A DNA stretch of 64,000 bases from Enterococcus sulfureus ATCC 49903 (GCF_000407605.1 NZ_ASWO01000003.1:1-64000), one strand, 5' to 3'. Numbered from the stretch's first letter, positions 30,836 to 42,886 are shown. Notes: generated from the sequence alone by a model not told the origin. A program made the numbers and translations.

Positions 30836-31966
30836 ATGAAATTAACTCTACATCGTTCAACCTTTATGCAAGAATTACAAAAAGTACAACGTGCTATTTC
30901 AAGTAAAACGACAATTCCTATTTTGACAGGAGTAAAACTTAGTCTAAACCATAGTGGTCTTACCTTAACAGGTAGTAACGCAGATATTTCAATCGAAACT
31001 TTTTTAAGTGTAGAAAATGAAAAAGCGCAAATGACGATTGAACAAACAGGTGCTATTGTATTGCAAGCACGATTTTTTAGTGAAATCATTAAACGGTTAC
31101 CTGAAGATTTTTTCACTATGAATGTTATTGAGAACAATCAAGTTGAAATTACTTCTGGTAAGGCAAGTTTTACTGTGAATGGATTGGATGCTGATAATTA
31201 TCCACATCTTCCTGTTGTGGAAACAACTAATCAATTAGCTGTTCCAATTCAAATTTTGAATCAACTGATTAATGAAACGGTATTTGCGGTTTCTCAACAC
31301 GAAAGTCGTCCTATCCTAACTGGTGTACATATGGTTTTAAAAGAACAACAATTACTCGCAGTTGCTACAGATTCACATCGCTTAAGCCAAAGAGTGATTC
31401 CTTTAGGTGCTGAGCATGACCAATTTGATATTGTTATTCCCGGAAAAAGTTTAATAGAACTCTCTCGTTCTCTAGGCGAACTTGATGAATCTGTTGAAAT
31501 CAGTATTATGGAAAACCAAGTTTTATTTGAAACTCCGACAACTAAATTTTACTCAAGACTACTTGAAGGAACTTATCCAGATACCAATAGATTGATTCCA
31601 AATAGTTTTAATACGGAGATTGAATTTTCAGTACGTTCATTACAAGCTGCGATCGAACGGGCATCTTTACTGTCACATGAAGGACGAAATAATATCGTAA
31701 AATTATCGATTACTGCAAGTGAAGTCGTATTATATGGAAATTCTCCAGAAGTTGGCCGTGTAGAAGAAGTGTTGTCTTACGAAAAAGTAAGTGGTGATCC
31801 ACTAGAAATTTCATTCAATCCAGATTACATGAAAAAAGCCTTGCAAGCTTTCGGAGATACATCGATTTCGGTACGATTCATCTCTGCAATTCGTCCGTTC
31901 ACTTTAGAACCTACTGAAGGAAACGGTGCATTTATTCAATTAATTACACCAGTTCGTACAAACTAA
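30836..31966 (+). CDS. dnaN: DNA polymerase III beta subunit (sliding clamp)
   Basis: A 376-residue clamp protein that encircles DNA as a dimer and tethers polymerase III and many partners. Three beta-clamp domains of about 120 residues are apparent. Family marks include HESRPILTGVHM, ATDSHRLSQR and the C-terminal ending FTLEPTEGNGAFIQLITPVR, which forms part of the partner-binding pocket. The start follows AAGGAGATCTCCCA. A terminator hairpin follows at 32021, so yaaA-recF-gyrBA rely at least partly on their own promoter. Confidence 0.98.
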   Translation: MKLTLHRSTFMQELQKVQRAISSKTTIPILTGVKLSLNHSGLTLTGSNADISIETFLSVENEKAQMTIEQTGAIVLQARFFSEIIKRLPEDFFTMNVIENNQVEITSGKASFTVNGLDADNYPHLPVVETTNQLAVPIQILNQLINETVFAVSQHESRPILTGVHMVLKEQQLLAVATDSHRLSQRVIPLGAEHDQFDIVIPGKSLIELSRSLGELDESVEISIMENQVLFETPTTKFYSRLLEGTYPDTNRLIPNSFNTEIEFSVRSLQAAIERASLLSHEGRNNIVKLSITASEVVLYGNSPEVGRVEEVLSYEKVSGDPLEISFNPDYMKKALQAFGDTSISVRFISAIRPFTLEPTEGNGAFIQLITPVRTN

Positions 31967-32020
31967 TTTTCAATTTTCTAAGAAAATGTCCTGAAAAGGA
32001 AAAGAAAACAATACTTATGC

Positions 32021-32059
32021 TAAATCAAGGTTTAAATTCCATTTTAAGCCTTGATTTTT
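32021..32059 (+). terminator. Terminator between dnaN and yaaA
   Basis: TAAATCAAGGTTTAAA pairs with TTTAAGCCTTGATTT (one mismatch) and a T-rich run follows. Confidence 0.75.
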
Positions 32060-32123
32060 ATTTTGGGATAAATCTATCAAAATAGGTATAACTTGTCTTA
32101 AAAGCATAAATAAATAGGGAAAT

Positions 32124-32152
32124 TTGTTTTATAGGGGAAAAAATAGTATAAT
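32124..32152 (+). promoter_or_regulatory. Promoter of yaaA-recF-gyrB-gyrA
   Basis: -35 TTGTTT (32124-32129), 17-bp spacer and consensus -10 TATAAT (32147-32152), about 35 bp before yaaA. Confidence 0.7.
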
Positions 32153-32188
32153 AGAAGCATATGTCTTGTGGAAGAATTGAGGGAAAAA

Positions 32189-32428
32189 ATGAAAGAAAAA
32201 ATCTTTTTAACATCAGAATATATGACACTTGGACAAATGTTAAAAGAAGTAACGATTATTAGTAGTGGTGGACAGGCTAAATGGTTTCTTGCCGAAAACA
32301 CTGTTTTTGTAGATGGAGAGGTTGAAAATCGTCGTGGTCGCAAATTATATGCTGGTATGATGATTGAGATTCCAGAATATGGTACATATTTCATGGCTTC
32401 ACAGGATCAACAACATGAGACTGAGTAA
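32189..32428 (+). CDS. yaaA: S4-domain protein YaaA (RlbA)
   Basis: A 79-residue protein consisting mainly of an S4 RNA-binding domain, with the S4 pattern SGGQAKWFLAENTVFVDGEVENRRGRKLYAG. YaaA proteins lie between dnaN and recF in most Firmicutes and are linked to ribosome assembly. The start ATG at 32189 has GAGGG six bases upstream; an earlier in-frame GTG at 32168 is less supported. It overlaps recF by 14 nt. Confidence 0.92.
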   Translation: MKEKIFLTSEYMTLGQMLKEVTIISSGGQAKWFLAENTVFVDGEVENRRGRKLYAGMMIEIPEYGTYFMASQDQQHETE

Positions 32429-33536
32429 TTTAGAATTACTGAATTTTAGAAACTATGAGAACCTTTCACTGGTTTTTGAAAAAGACTTGGTTATTTTTTT
32501 AGGTGAGAATGCCCAAGGAAAAACTAACGCTCTAGAAGCTATTTATGCACTAGCGATGACTCGTAGTCATCGAACGACACATGAGCAAGAATTGATCGAA
32601 TGGCAAAAAAAAGAAGCTAGCGTGAGAGGAACAATCGAAAAAAAAAGTCATAAGGTTCTCCTAGATGTTTGTTTTACAAAAAAGGGACGCCGAACTAAAA
32701 TCAATCATTTAGAGCAAAAAAAATTGAGTTCATATGTAGGTCAAATGAATGTCATTTTATTTGCGCCTGAAGATTTAGCACTGGTAAAGGGAACGCCACA
32801 ATTAAGACGCAAATTTCTAGATATGGAAATCGGACAGATCAGTCCTGTTTATTTACATAATCTTGTTCAATATCAACATGTGTTAAAGCAACGTAACCTA
32901 TACTTAAAACAATTAGCAGAAACAAAAAAAGCAGATGAGCTTTATTTGACCATTTTGACGGAACAATTAGTTGAATTTGGAAGTAAAGTGTTGTTTGAAC
33001 GATTGCAATTTATTAAGAAGTTAGAATATTGGGCGAATACGTTGCATCAATCGATTAGCCAACAAAAAGAAACTTTGACGATCACTTATGATTCTTCAAT
33101 CGACTTATCAACAGATTCCACAATGAAATCAATTGTGGAGAGTTATCAACAGGCCTTGGGGAAAACTCAAAAAAATGAACGATTTAGGCAAGTCACGCTC
33201 GTAGGTCCTCACCGAGATGAGTTGCTTTTTTTTATTAATGGCCGCAATGTGCAAACATATGGTTCACAAGGTCAACAAAGAACGACTGCATTAAGCGTGA
33301 AACTTGCAGAAATCGACTTAATGAAAGAAGAAACGGGAGAATATCCGATTTTGCTTTTAGATGATGTAATGAGCGAACTTGATGATTCTAGACAGTTGCA
33401 CTTACTAGAGGCGATCGAAGGGAAAGTTCAAACATTTTTAACGACAACAACATTGGATCATGTAAAAGAAAAAATGACGGTCGAACCGATGATTTATTAT
33501 GTGGAACAAGGAAAGATAAAAGGAGAGAGTGCCTAA
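32415..33536 (+). CDS. recF: DNA repair and replication protein RecF
   Basis: A 373-residue SMC-like ABC ATPase that helps RecOR load RecA at gaps. Walker A is GENAQGKTNALEAI (about 30-43). The signature and Walker B regions are TYGSQGQQRTTALSVKLAE and PILLLDDVMSELD, and the loop FLTTTTLDHV follows. The start MRLSNLELLNFRNYENL at 32415 is the usual RecF opening; it overlaps yaaA. The gyrB start codon follows the recF stop with no gap, so the three genes are translationally linked. Confidence 0.97.
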   Translation: MRLSNLELLNFRNYENLSLVFEKDLVIFLGENAQGKTNALEAIYALAMTRSHRTTHEQELIEWQKKEASVRGTIEKKSHKVLLDVCFTKKGRRTKINHLEQKKLSSYVGQMNVILFAPEDLALVKGTPQLRRKFLDMEIGQISPVYLHNLVQYQHVLKQRNLYLKQLAETKKADELYLTILTEQLVEFGSKVLFERLQFIKKLEYWANTLHQSISQQKETLTITYDSSIDLSTDSTMKSIVESYQQALGKTQKNERFRQVTLVGPHRDELLFFINGRNVQTYGSQGQQRTTALSVKLAEIDLMKEETGEYPILLLDDVMSELDDSRQLHLLEAIEGKVQTFLTTTTLDHVKEKMTVEPMIYYVEQGKIKGESA

Positions 33537-35489
<1,953 letters not shown>

Positions 35490-35510
35490 TTTTAAAGGAG
35501 GAAATACCCA

Positions 35511-37982
35511 TTGAGTGAAGAAATCAAGCAAAATATTCACCACGTAAATCTAACTAGTGAAATGAAAGATTCTTTTATCGATTATGCTATGAGTGTTATT
35601 GTAGCTCGTGCACTACCAGATGTTCGTGATGGATTAAAACCTGTTCATCGTCGTATTTTATATGGAATGAATGAATTGGGTGTTACACCAGATCGTGCGC
35701 ATAAAAAATCAGCACGTATCGTAGGGGATGTGATGGGGAAATACCATCCTCACGGAGATAGTGCGATTTATGAATCGATGGTACGTATGGCCCAACCATT
35801 TAGCTATCGTTATATGTTAGTTGATGGTCATGGAAATTTTGGTTCTGTCGATGGTGATGGAGCTGCAGCGATGCGGTATACAGAAGCACGTATGAGTCGT
35901 TTAGCTGTTGAGATGTTACGCGATATCAATAAAGATACTGTGGATTTTCAAAGTAACTATGACGATACAGAACGTGAACCAGCTGTTTTGCCAGCACGTT
36001 TTCCTAACCTTTTAGTCAATGGAACAACAGGGATTGCAGTTGGGATGGCCACGAATATTCCACCACATAATTTAAATGAAGTGATCGCTGCGATCGACCT
36101 TGTGATGGAAAATCCAGAAGTAACAACAAGTGAATTGATGGAAGTTATTCCTGGACCTGATTTCCCAACCGGTGGTATCGTAATGGGAAAATCCGGCATT
36201 CGTCGTGCGTATGAAACGGGTAAGGGATCAATTATCGTTCGTGGTCGTGTAGAAATCGACGAGATGAAAAATGGGAAGGAACGTATTTTAATTACGGAAT
36301 TACCCTATATGGTCAATAAAGCAAAATTGATCGAACGAATTTCTGAATTACATCGTGATAAACGAATAGAGGGAATTACTGCCTTGCGTGATGAATCAAG
36401 TCGTGCAGGAATGCGTATCGTGATCGAAATTCGTCGCGATGTCAGTGCATCTGTTATTTTAAATAATATTTACAAGATGACCGCCTTGCAATCCTCATTT
36501 GGTTTCAATATGTTAGCAATTGAAAATGGCGTGCCTAAAGTATTGAGTTTAAAACGTATTTTAGAAGATTACTTAGAGCACCAAAAAGAAGTTATTACTA
36601 GACGTACACGTTTTGACAAAGCCAAAGCAGAAGCTCGTGCGCATATTTTAGAAGGTCTACGTATTGCGTTAGATCATATCGATGAAATTATCACGATTAT
36701 TCGAGCAGCCAAAGCAGATGATGAAGCTAAACAAGCTTTGATTGAACGATTTGAATTTTCAGATCGACAAGCACAAGCGATCTTGGATATGCGTTTACGT
36801 CGTTTGACAGGTTTAGAACGTGATAAAATCGAAAATGAGTACCAAGAATTGTTGAAATTAATTGCGGATTTAACCGATATCTTAGCACGTCCAGAGCGCG
36901 TACTTCAAATCATCAAAGAAGAATTGCATGAATTAGGAACACGTTTTGGTGACAAACGTCGAACTGAATTATTGGTTGGTGAAGTCTTATCTCTAGAAGA
37001 TGAAGATTTGATCGAAGAAGAAGAAATCGTCATTACATTAACGAATAATGGCTATATCAAACGCTTAGCCAATAGTGAATTTAGATCACAGAGACGCGGT
37101 GGTCGAGGTGTACAAGGGATGGGCGTACATGATGAAGATTTTGTTAAAAACTTGGTATCTTGTTCGACCCACGATACATTACTATACTTCACAAATGCTG
37201 GGAAAGTTTACAAATCAAAAGGCTATGAAATTCCTGAATATGGACGTACAGCAAAAGGAATTCCTGTGATCAATTTATTAGGAATAGACTCAAGCGAACG
37301 CATCCAAGCAATTGTACCTGTTTCTAAGCAAGAAAATACTGAAGAAGAGTATCTATTCTTTACAACACGTTTAGGTGTCGTAAAACGTACTTCAGTGGCA
37401 GCATTCTCAAATATTAGAAGCAATGGATTGATTGCTATCGGTTTGAAAGAAAATGATGAATTAGTCAATGTTCTTCAAACTAAAGGTCAAAATACAGTGA
37501 TCATCGGCACGCACTTAGGTTACTCTGTAACGTTCACAGAAGAAGTTGTCCGTGATATGGGGCGTATGGCAGCAGGTGTACGTGGTATTCGTTTACGTGA
37601 CGAAGACTATGTAGTAGGATCGGCAATTTTACGTGAAGATAGCGAAGTATTAGTCATTACTGAAAATGGGTATGGTAAACGTACAGCGAGCCAAGAATAT
37701 CCACTTAAAGGTCGTGGTGGTAAAGGGATTAAGACTGCGAACATTACTGAAAAAAATGGACCATTAGCTGGATTAACCACAGTCAATGGTGACGAGGATA
37801 TATTGATGATTACCAATAAAGGTGTAATTATCCGCTTTAATGTAGCAAGTGTTTCGCAAACTGGCCGTTCAACGTTAGGTGTTCGTTTAATGAAAATGGA
37901 AAATGGAGCAAAAGTTGTAACAATGGCAACGGTTGAACCAGAGGAAGTAGAAGAAACTGAAGAAAACACCTCTGAAGAATAA
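35511..37982 (+). CDS. gyrA: DNA gyrase subunit A
   Basis: An 823-residue subunit holding the active-site Tyr (AMRYTEARM) and a C-terminal six-bladed beta-pinwheel with the GyrA box QRRGGRG near residue 525. The quinolone-resistance region reads [19 protein letters not shown], with Ser and Glu at the two hot spots (E. coli 83 and 87), so no common resistance mutation is present. Translation starts at TTG, with AAAGGAGGAAATA upstream. The C-terminus is very acidic ([16 protein letters not shown]). An intrinsic terminator follows. Confidence 0.98.
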   Translation: MSEEIKQNIHHVNLTSEMKDSFIDYAMSVIVARALPDVRDGLKPVHRRILYGMNELGVTPDRAHKKSARIVGDVMGKYHPHGDSAIYESMVRMAQPFSYRYMLVDGHGNFGSVDGDGAAAMRYTEARMSRLAVEMLRDINKDTVDFQSNYDDTEREPAVLPARFPNLLVNGTTGIAVGMATNIPPHNLNEVIAAIDLVMENPEVTTSELMEVIPGPDFPTGGIVMGKSGIRRAYETGKGSIIVRGRVEIDEMKNGKERILITELPYMVNKAKLIERISELHRDKRIEGITALRDESSRAGMRIVIEIRRDVSASVILNNIYKMTALQSSFGFNMLAIENGVPKVLSLKRILEDYLEHQKEVITRRTRFDKAKAEARAHILEGLRIALDHIDEIITIIRAAKADDEAKQALIERFEFSDRQAQAILDMRLRRLTGLERDKIENEYQELLKLIADLTDILARPERVLQIIKEELHELGTRFGDKRRTELLVGEVLSLEDEDLIEEEEIVITLTNNGYIKRLANSEFRSQRRGGRGVQGMGVHDEDFVKNLVSCSTHDTLLYFTNAGKVYKSKGYEIPEYGRTAKGIPVINLLGIDSSERIQAIVPVSKQENTEEEYLFFTTRLGVVKRTSVAAFSNIRSNGLIAIGLKENDELVNVLQTKGQNTVIIGTHLGYSVTFTEEVVRDMGRMAAGVRGIRLRDEDYVVGSAILREDSEVLVITENGYGKRTASQEYPLKGRGGKGIKTANITEKNGPLAGLTTVNGDEDILMITNKGVIIRFNVASVSQTGRSTLGVRLMKMENGAKVVTMATVEPEEVEETEENTSEE

Positions 37983-37987
37983 TAAAT

Positions 37988-38028
37988 AAAAAAAGAAACT
38001 GCTTAAAATTATGCAGTTTCTTTTTTTA
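37988..38028 (+). terminator. Terminator after gyrA
   Basis: AAAAAGAAACTGC pairs with GCAGTTTCTTTTT across a short loop, ending in a T run. Confidence 0.88.
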
Positions 38029-38068
38029 TTACGTATTTATTAATGATGGGGAAGAAAAAAGATAAATC

Positions 38069-38097
38069 TTGCTTTTTCATGAAAATAGATGTATAAT
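38069..38097 (+). promoter_or_regulatory. Promoter of rpsF-ssb-rpsR
   Basis: -35 TTGCTT (38069-38074), 17-bp spacer and consensus -10 TATAAT (38092-38097). Confidence 0.7.
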
Positions 38098-38103
38098 TTT
38101 TAT

Positions 38104-38181
38104 TTGTGAGTAGTCAAATCAGACAACTCTCTCTGCCCTTAGAGCAATAAGGGCCAAAGTCCATAGGGAGGTGAAAAATCA
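38104..38181 (+). promoter_or_regulatory. rpsF leader with sequestered ribosome site (S6:S18-type element candidate)
   Basis: GCCCTTA (38135-38141) pairs with TAAGGGC (38148-38154). An outer helix can pair CTCTCT (38127-38134) with AGGGAG (38165-38170), which is the rpsF Shine-Dalgarno sequence. An internal loop CCAAAGTCCAT lies between. Leaders of this place and shape in other bacteria bind the S6:S18 complex for autoregulation. The exact consensus was not checked. Confidence 0.6.
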
Positions 38182-38481
38182 ATGGAAAACGCTAAATATG
38201 AAATCTTATATATTATCCGTCCAAACATTGATGAAGAAGCAAAATCAGCTTTAATCGAACGTTTCGATACAATCTTAAAAGATAACGGAGCAGAAGTTAT
38301 CGAATCAAAAGATTGGGAAAAACGCCGTCTAGCGTACGAAATGAACGGATTCCGTGAAGGTATCTATCACATCGTAAAAATTTCTTCTCCATCAACAGCA
38401 GCAGCAGTGAACGAATTTGATCGTCTTGCTAAAATCAATGACGATATTATCCGTCACATGATTGTGAAAGAAGAAATCTAA
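38182..38481 (+). CDS. rpsF: Ribosomal protein S6
   Basis: A 99-residue small-subunit protein of the platform, bound next to S18. The opening [15 protein letters not shown], the middle [19 protein letters not shown] and the ending [12 protein letters not shown] are typical. It is first in rpsF-ssb-rpsR, and its leader can mask the ribosome site. Length is normal. A parS site lies between this gene and ssb. Confidence 0.98.
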   Translation: MENAKYEILYIIRPNIDEEAKSALIERFDTILKDNGAEVIESKDWEKRRLAYEMNGFREGIYHIVKISSPSTAAAVNEFDRLAKINDDIIRHMIVKEEI

Positions 38482-38482
38482 T

Positions 38483-38498
38483 TGTTTCACGTGAAACA
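38483..38498. promoter_or_regulatory. parS site 2
   Basis: TGTTTCACGTGAAACA, an exact ParB consensus palindrome, placed in the 44-bp gap between rpsF and ssb. Confidence 0.93.
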
Positions 38499-38525
38499 AA
38501 AAAAGCGATGAGGAGATGACGAACC

Positions 38526-39032
38526 TTGATTAATAATGTTGTATTAGTCGGACGATTGACTAAAGATCCAGATTTACGTTATACAGCAAATGGTGCAGCA
38601 GTTGCAACCTTTTCTTTAGCCGTGAATCGTAATTTTACGAATCAAAGTGGTGAACGTGAGGCTGATTTTATTAATTGTGTCTTATGGCGCAAACCTGCTG
38701 AAACATTAGCAAATTATGCACGTAAAGGAACTTTACTTGGGGTTACCGGTAGGATTCAAACACGAAACTACGAAAATCAACAAGGTCAAAGAGTATATGT
38801 TACTGAAGTAGTGGCAGAAAACTTCCAATTGTTAGAATCTCGTTCTGCGTCTGAAAAAAGACAAGGTGGAGACACGAACTTTGGTGGAAATCAATCATCG
38901 AACTTTGGCAATACTTTCAATCAAAACCAGACATCTCAACCATCAAACGGAATGCCGAATTTTGATCGTGATACTTCTGATCCATTCGGAAGCTCATCAA
39001 TTGACATTTCAGATGATGACTTACCATTCTAG
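38526..39032 (+). CDS. ssb: Single-stranded DNA-binding protein
   Basis: A 168-residue SSB. An N-terminal OB fold (about 1-107) begins [19 protein letters not shown] and includes [22 protein letters not shown] Gln/Asn-rich flexible tail ends in the acidic tip DISDDDLPF that recruits replication and repair partners. Translation starts at TTG (38526), with GAGGAG ten bases upstream. It lies between the two ribosomal genes, which is conserved in Firmicutes. Confidence 0.97.
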   Translation: MINNVVLVGRLTKDPDLRYTANGAAVATFSLAVNRNFTNQSGEREADFINCVLWRKPAETLANYARKGTLLGVTGRIQTRNYENQQGQRVYVTEVVAENFQLLESRSASEKRQGGDTNFGGNQSSNFGNTFNQNQTSQPSNGMPNFDRDTSDPFGSSSIDISDDDLPF

Positions 39033-39057
39033 AAAAAAGTGATAGGAGGGAAAAAGG

Positions 39058-39294
39058 ATGGCACAACAAAGAAGAGGCGGACGTAAACGTCGTAAAGTAG
39101 ACTATCTTGCAGCTAACCATATTGAACACGTTGACTACAAAGATGTTGAACTATTAAAAAGATTTATTTCAGAACGCGGTAAAATTTTACCACGTCGTGT
39201 AACTGGTACTGGTGCTAAAAACCAACGTAAATTAACAGTTGCAATCAAACGCGCACGTATTATGGGCTTATTACCATTCGTTGGTGAAGAGTAA
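39058..39294 (+). CDS. rpsR: Ribosomal protein S18
   Basis: A 78-residue basic protein of the small subunit that pairs with S6. The body [18 protein letters not shown] and [13 protein letters not shown] are diagnostic. The start follows AGGAGGGAAAAAGG. An intrinsic terminator follows directly, so the rpsF-ssb-rpsR unit closes here. Confidence 0.98.
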   Translation: MAQQRRGGRKRRKVDYLAANHIEHVDYKDVELLKRFISERGKILPRRVTGTGAKNQRKLTVAIKRARIMGLLPFVGEE

Positions 39295-39302
39295 ACCATA
39301 TG

Positions 39303-39338
39303 ATAAAAGGAATCTCATAATCATGAGGTTCCTTTTTT
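39303..39338 (+). terminator. Terminator after rpsR
   Basis: AAAAGGAATCTCAT pairs with ATGAGGTTCCTTTT (one G-T pair), followed by T. Confidence 0.85.
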
Positions 39339-39347
39339 GTATCATAA

Positions 39348-39363
39348 TGTTTCACGTGAAACA
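39348..39363. promoter_or_regulatory. parS site 3
   Basis: TGTTTCACGTGAAACA, an exact ParB consensus palindrome between rpsR and the short gdpP gene, only 850 bp from parS site 2. Confidence 0.93.
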
Positions 39364-39483
39364 TTATGGTAGGTCATCAGGTGAACAGTAGGGATCATTT
39401 ATGGTAAAATAAGAAATAAAATCTAAAAGATATGCATGAATGTTTCTCTTTTAGAAAAAGTTGGTATATTAAGGAGTAAGAAC

Positions 39484-40941
39484 ATGACAGTGATTGGAAT
39501 TATTTCTTTGGATAACTATGATGATCTGATTGATCAAATGGATGATAAATATATTTCTACACTAAATTCTTTAGTGACTACAATTATTTCTGATTGGGCA
39601 AATAGCTACCATATATTTTATAAACGTTTAAATTCTGAGCGCTATCTTTTTGTAGCAAATGAATATAATTTAGAAGAGATGCAAGAAAAAAAATTTCCAA
39701 TCTTAAATCAAGTAAAAGAAGCAGAGATGCATAGTGAGTTTATTTTGACTATTAGTATAGGGATCTCTTATGGTCAAGATGATATTGAGTCGATCGGTGA
39801 ACGTGCACAGATGAATCTAGATTTAGCACAAGCTAGAGGTGGCGATCAAGTCGTGGTACGCGGAGAAGATCCGGATAGTAAACCTTTGTTTTATGGAGGG
39901 AATACGGATGGAACGATTCGTAGAACACGAACTCGTTCAAGAGCAATGAGTGTAGCACTAAAACGATTATTTAGTGAGAATAAAAAAGTATTCATCATGG
40001 GACACCGTTTTCCAGATATGGATGCAGTCGGGGCCTCTTTTGGAATGGCTGCAATTGCTCAAATGGTCGGGATTAAACCTTATATTTTAATTAACTATAA
40101 GCAAATGAATCCAGATATGAGTCGATGCCTAGAGGAATTAAAACAGTATCCAGAATTAAATGAATTATTGATTGAAGAAGAAGAAGCAATAGCGTCGATC
40201 GATAAGCAAAGCTTACTTGTGATGATCGATCACAATAAACCTTCTTTAGGAATCTCTGAACTGGTTTATCAGGCAAGTGAGAAAGTGATTATCATTGATC
40301 ATCATAGAAGAAGTGAAGAATTTCCTGTACGTCCTTTGCTCACCTATATTGAGACATCGGCATCCTCTACTTCTGAGTTAGTATCGGAATTTATCCAATT
40401 TCTCACCACGAGAAAGCAGCGGTTACCAAGATTGGTTCCGACGCTTCTATTAGCTGGCATTTATGTGGATACTAAAAATTTTATTGTAAAAACGACTGGT
40501 AAGACGTTTGATGTGGCGAGTTTTTTAAAATCAAAAGGTGCAGATAACCCATTGATTCAATATTTATTGAGCTCAGATCTAGATTCTTATTTATTAATCA
40601 GTCGCTTGGTAGCTCGAAGCAAATACTATCGTAAGGATATTTTAATTTCTGTTGCGGAAGACGAAGAAATCTATGATAGTATTACGGTAGCAAAGACAGC
40701 AGATACACTGCTTTCTCTAAATGGTATCAATGCATCTTTTGTGATCACTAAGCAAGCAGATGATAAAATTGGAATTAGTGCTCGGAGTACTGGTAAAATT
40801 AATGTACAGGCTATTATGGAAGCATTGAACGGTGGTGGACATTTTACGAATGCTGCTACACAACTCTCAGGAAAAACATTAGAAGAAGTACAAGAGCTGT
40901 TATATGTCGAATTGGACCAACGAAATTTTAATGAGGAGTGA
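39484..40941 (+). CDS. gdpP: Cyclic-di-AMP phosphodiesterase GdpP, lacking the membrane and PAS domains
   Basis: A 485-residue protein that matches only the C-terminal three quarters of GdpP (usual length about 650-660). A degenerate GGDEF domain (about 1-135) begins directly at [15 protein letters not shown]. The DHH domain has [21 protein letters not shown] and IIDHHRR. The DHHA1 domain has [15 protein letters not shown]. Catalytic metal ligands appear intact, so c-di-AMP hydrolysis is likely. The two transmembrane helices and the PAS domain are absent. The strong site TTAAGGAGTAAGAAC sets the start. In-frame residues upstream (from 39436) resemble the PAS-GGDEF linker, which suggests a deleted 5' end. 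It overlaps the GTG just before rplI. Confidence 0.9.
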   Translation: MTVIGIISLDNYDDLIDQMDDKYISTLNSLVTTIISDWANSYHIFYKRLNSERYLFVANEYNLEEMQEKKFPILNQVKEAEMHSEFILTISIGISYGQDDIESIGERAQMNLDLAQARGGDQVVVRGEDPDSKPLFYGGNTDGTIRRTRTRSRAMSVALKRLFSENKKVFIMGHRFPDMDAVGASFGMAAIAQMVGIKPYILINYKQMNPDMSRCLEELKQYPELNELLIEEEEAIASIDKQSLLVMIDHNKPSLGISELVYQASEKVIIIDHHRRSEEFPVRPLLTYIETSASSTSELVSEFIQFLTTRKQRLPRLVPTLLLAGIYVDTKNFIVKTTGKTFDVASFLKSKGADNPLIQYLLSSDLDSYLLISRLVARSKYYRKDILISVAEDEEIYDSITVAKTADTLLSLNGINASFVITKQADDKIGISARSTGKINVQAIMEALNGGGHFTNAATQLSGKTLEEVQELLYVELDQRNFNEE

Positions 40942-40946
40942 ACAAA

Positions 40947-41402
40947 ATGAAAGTAATTTTTTTAGCAGACGTTAAAGGTAAAGGTAAAAAAGGTGATGTA
41001 AAAGAAGTACCAGCAGGCTATGCACAAAATTATTTATTTAAGAATAAATTGGCAAAAGAAGCAACAAATGAAACGATTTCTGAATTAAAAGGAAAACAAA
41101 AAGCACAAGAAAAACATGAAGCAGAATTAGTTGAAGAAGCAAAACAACTAAAAGCAACGTTAGAAGCTGAAGAAACAGTCGTGAAACTACAGGCTAAAGC
41201 CGGCCAAGATGGACGATTGTTTGGTTCAATTCCATCGAAACAAATTACAGATGCTCTAGAAAAACAATACAAAATCAAAGTCGACAAACGTAAAGTTGAT
41301 TTAAAACAACCTATCCGCACATTAGGAACTACTGAGATTCCAGTAAAATTACATCAAGGAGTCACAGCAACGATTCGTGTTCATGTCCAAGAAGTCAAAT
41401 AA
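40947..41402 (+). CDS. rplI: Ribosomal protein L9
   Basis: A 151-residue large-subunit protein. The N-terminal domain has [20 protein letters not shown] and [12 protein letters not shown] long charged connecting helix (about 45-75) and a C-terminal domain ending [12 protein letters not shown] follow. The start ATG at 40947 has ATGAGGAGTG upstream; an in-frame GTG at 40938 would overlap gdpP and is not needed. It lies 5 nt after gdpP and 35 nt before dnaB. Confidence 0.97.
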   Translation: MKVIFLADVKGKGKKGDVKEVPAGYAQNYLFKNKLAKEATNETISELKGKQKAQEKHEAELVEEAKQLKATLEAEETVVKLQAKAGQDGRLFGSIPSKQITDALEKQYKIKVDKRKVDLKQPIRTLGTTEIPVKLHQGVTATIRVHVQEVK

Positions 41403-41437
41403 AAGTAGAAATATGCAGCAAATGAGGGGAACAACCA

Positions 41438-42805
41438 ATGAATGAAGTTTTGCAAGATCGCATTCCGCCTCAAGATATTGAAGCAGAACAAGCTGTTTTA
41501 GGTGCCATTTTTTTAGACTCAGATACGATTGTAGACGCTATGGAAGTATTGGAACCGCGAGCTTTTTATCGGCGTGCACATCAGTTGATATTTCAAGCTA
41601 TGATTCAGTTAAATGATCGGAATGAAGCAATCGATGTCATTACATTAAAGTCAGAACTTGAGCAAGCAAATGGGCTGGAAGATGTTGGAGGTATTTCTTA
41701 TTTAATTGAGTTAAGCCAAGCTTCACCATCAGCTTCGAGTATTGCATATTATGCTAAAATCGTTAGTGATAAAGCAATGCTTCGCAATTTAATCCATACG
41801 GCAAATCAAATTGTCACGATGGGATTTGAACAAAGTGAAGACATTCAAACGATTATTGATGATGCAGAACGCAGTATTTTAGAAGTTACAGAAAAACGTA
41901 ATAGCAGTGGATTTCGTTCAATAGCAAATGTACTAAATACAACGATTGAAACGATTGATCAACTTGCTCAACAAGGTGAAGCAATCACTGGACTACCTAC
42001 AGGCTATCAGGCATTAGATAAAATGACAGCTGGTTTACAAAAAGAAGAGTTAATTATCATTGCTGCCCGACCTGCTGTGGGAAAGACTGCTTTTGCATTG
42101 AATATTGCTCAAAATATTGGAACTAAAACTGATGAATCGGTAGCCATATTTAGTTTAGAAATGGGTGCTGAGTCATTGGTTAATCGTATGCTTTGTGCAG
42201 AGGGCTCAATCCAAGCTGCAAATCTTCGAACGGGGCAGTTGACTGAGGAAGAGTGGCGTGCTCTGATCGTAGCTATGGGAAGCTTGTCGCAAGCGAATAT
42301 TTATATTGATGATACGCCAGGGATTAAAATATCAGAAATTCGTGCACGTTGTCGAAAACTTGCTCAAGAAAAGGGCGGTCTGGGTTTGATTTTGATTGAC
42401 TATTTACAGTTGATCGAAGGAACTGGACGAGAAAGTCGTCAACAAGAGGTATCAGAGATCTCACGTCAGTTGAAAAAACTAGCTAAGGAATTAAAAGTTC
42501 CTGTTATTGCATTATCTCAGCTCTCACGTGGTGTAGAACAACGTCAGGACAAACGTCCCGTTTTGAGTGATATTCGTGAATCTGGTTCGATTGAGCAAGA
42601 TGCCGATATCGTAGCATTTTTATATCGCGAAGATTATTACGAGCGTGAAGGCGAAGAAAATGAAGAAAAAGAAGAGCAAATCGACAATAAGGTTGAAGTA
42701 ATTATTGAAAAAAACCGTAGTGGAGCTCGTGGAACAGTCGAATTGTTATTTATCAAAGAATACAATAAATTTTCTTCATTGTCTTTACGTGAAGAATTTA
42801 GTTAA
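41438..42805 (+). CDS. dnaB: Replicative DNA helicase
   Basis: A 455-residue hexameric 5'-3' helicase (called dnaC in B. subtilis). The N-terminal domain (about 1-150) starts with the typical RIPPQDIEAEQAVLGAIFLD. A linker is followed by the RecA-like motor with Walker A AARPAVGKTAFALNIAQ, H2 LILIDYLQLIEG and KNRSGARGTVELLF (arginine finger region). An acidic insert EREGEENEEKEEQ lies near the C-terminus. It ends at a strong terminator. Confidence 0.97.
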   Translation: MNEVLQDRIPPQDIEAEQAVLGAIFLDSDTIVDAMEVLEPRAFYRRAHQLIFQAMIQLNDRNEAIDVITLKSELEQANGLEDVGGISYLIELSQASPSASSIAYYAKIVSDKAMLRNLIHTANQIVTMGFEQSEDIQTIIDDAERSILEVTEKRNSSGFRSIANVLNTTIETIDQLAQQGEAITGLPTGYQALDKMTAGLQKEELIIIAARPAVGKTAFALNIAQNIGTKTDESVAIFSLEMGAESLVNRMLCAEGSIQAANLRTGQLTEEEWRALIVAMGSLSQANIYIDDTPGIKISEIRARCRKLAQEKGGLGLILIDYLQLIEGTGRESRQQEVSEISRQLKKLAKELKVPVIALSQLSRGVEQRQDKRPVLSDIRESGSIEQDADIVAFLYREDYYEREGEENEEKEEQIDNKVEVIIEKNRSGARGTVELLFIKEYNKFSSLSLREEFS

Positions 42806-42807
42806 GC

Positions 42808-42848
42808 GAAACGATCTAGATTTATTTTCTAGATCGTTTCTTTTTTTC
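42808..42848 (+). terminator. Terminator after dnaB
   Basis: GAAACGATCTAGA and TCTAGATCGTTTC form a perfect 13-bp stem followed by seven T. Confidence 0.93.
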
Positions 42849-42873
42849 TGTAAATTTAGTTATAAATTACAAT

Positions 42874-42886
42874 AATGTTCGTTTTT
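42874..42886 (-). promoter_or_regulatory. Possible PurR box upstream of purA
   Basis: On the minus strand AAAAACGAACATT matches the Firmicutes PurBox AWWWCCGAACWWT at 12 of 13 positions. It lies about 45 bp before the purA -35. A weaker second match (CGAATGTT) lies at 42915-42922. Confidence 0.45.

Noticed and set aside
35511-37982. Quinolone-resistance mutation in gyrA
   Set aside because: The key positions read Ser and Glu (GDSAIYESM), the susceptible form.
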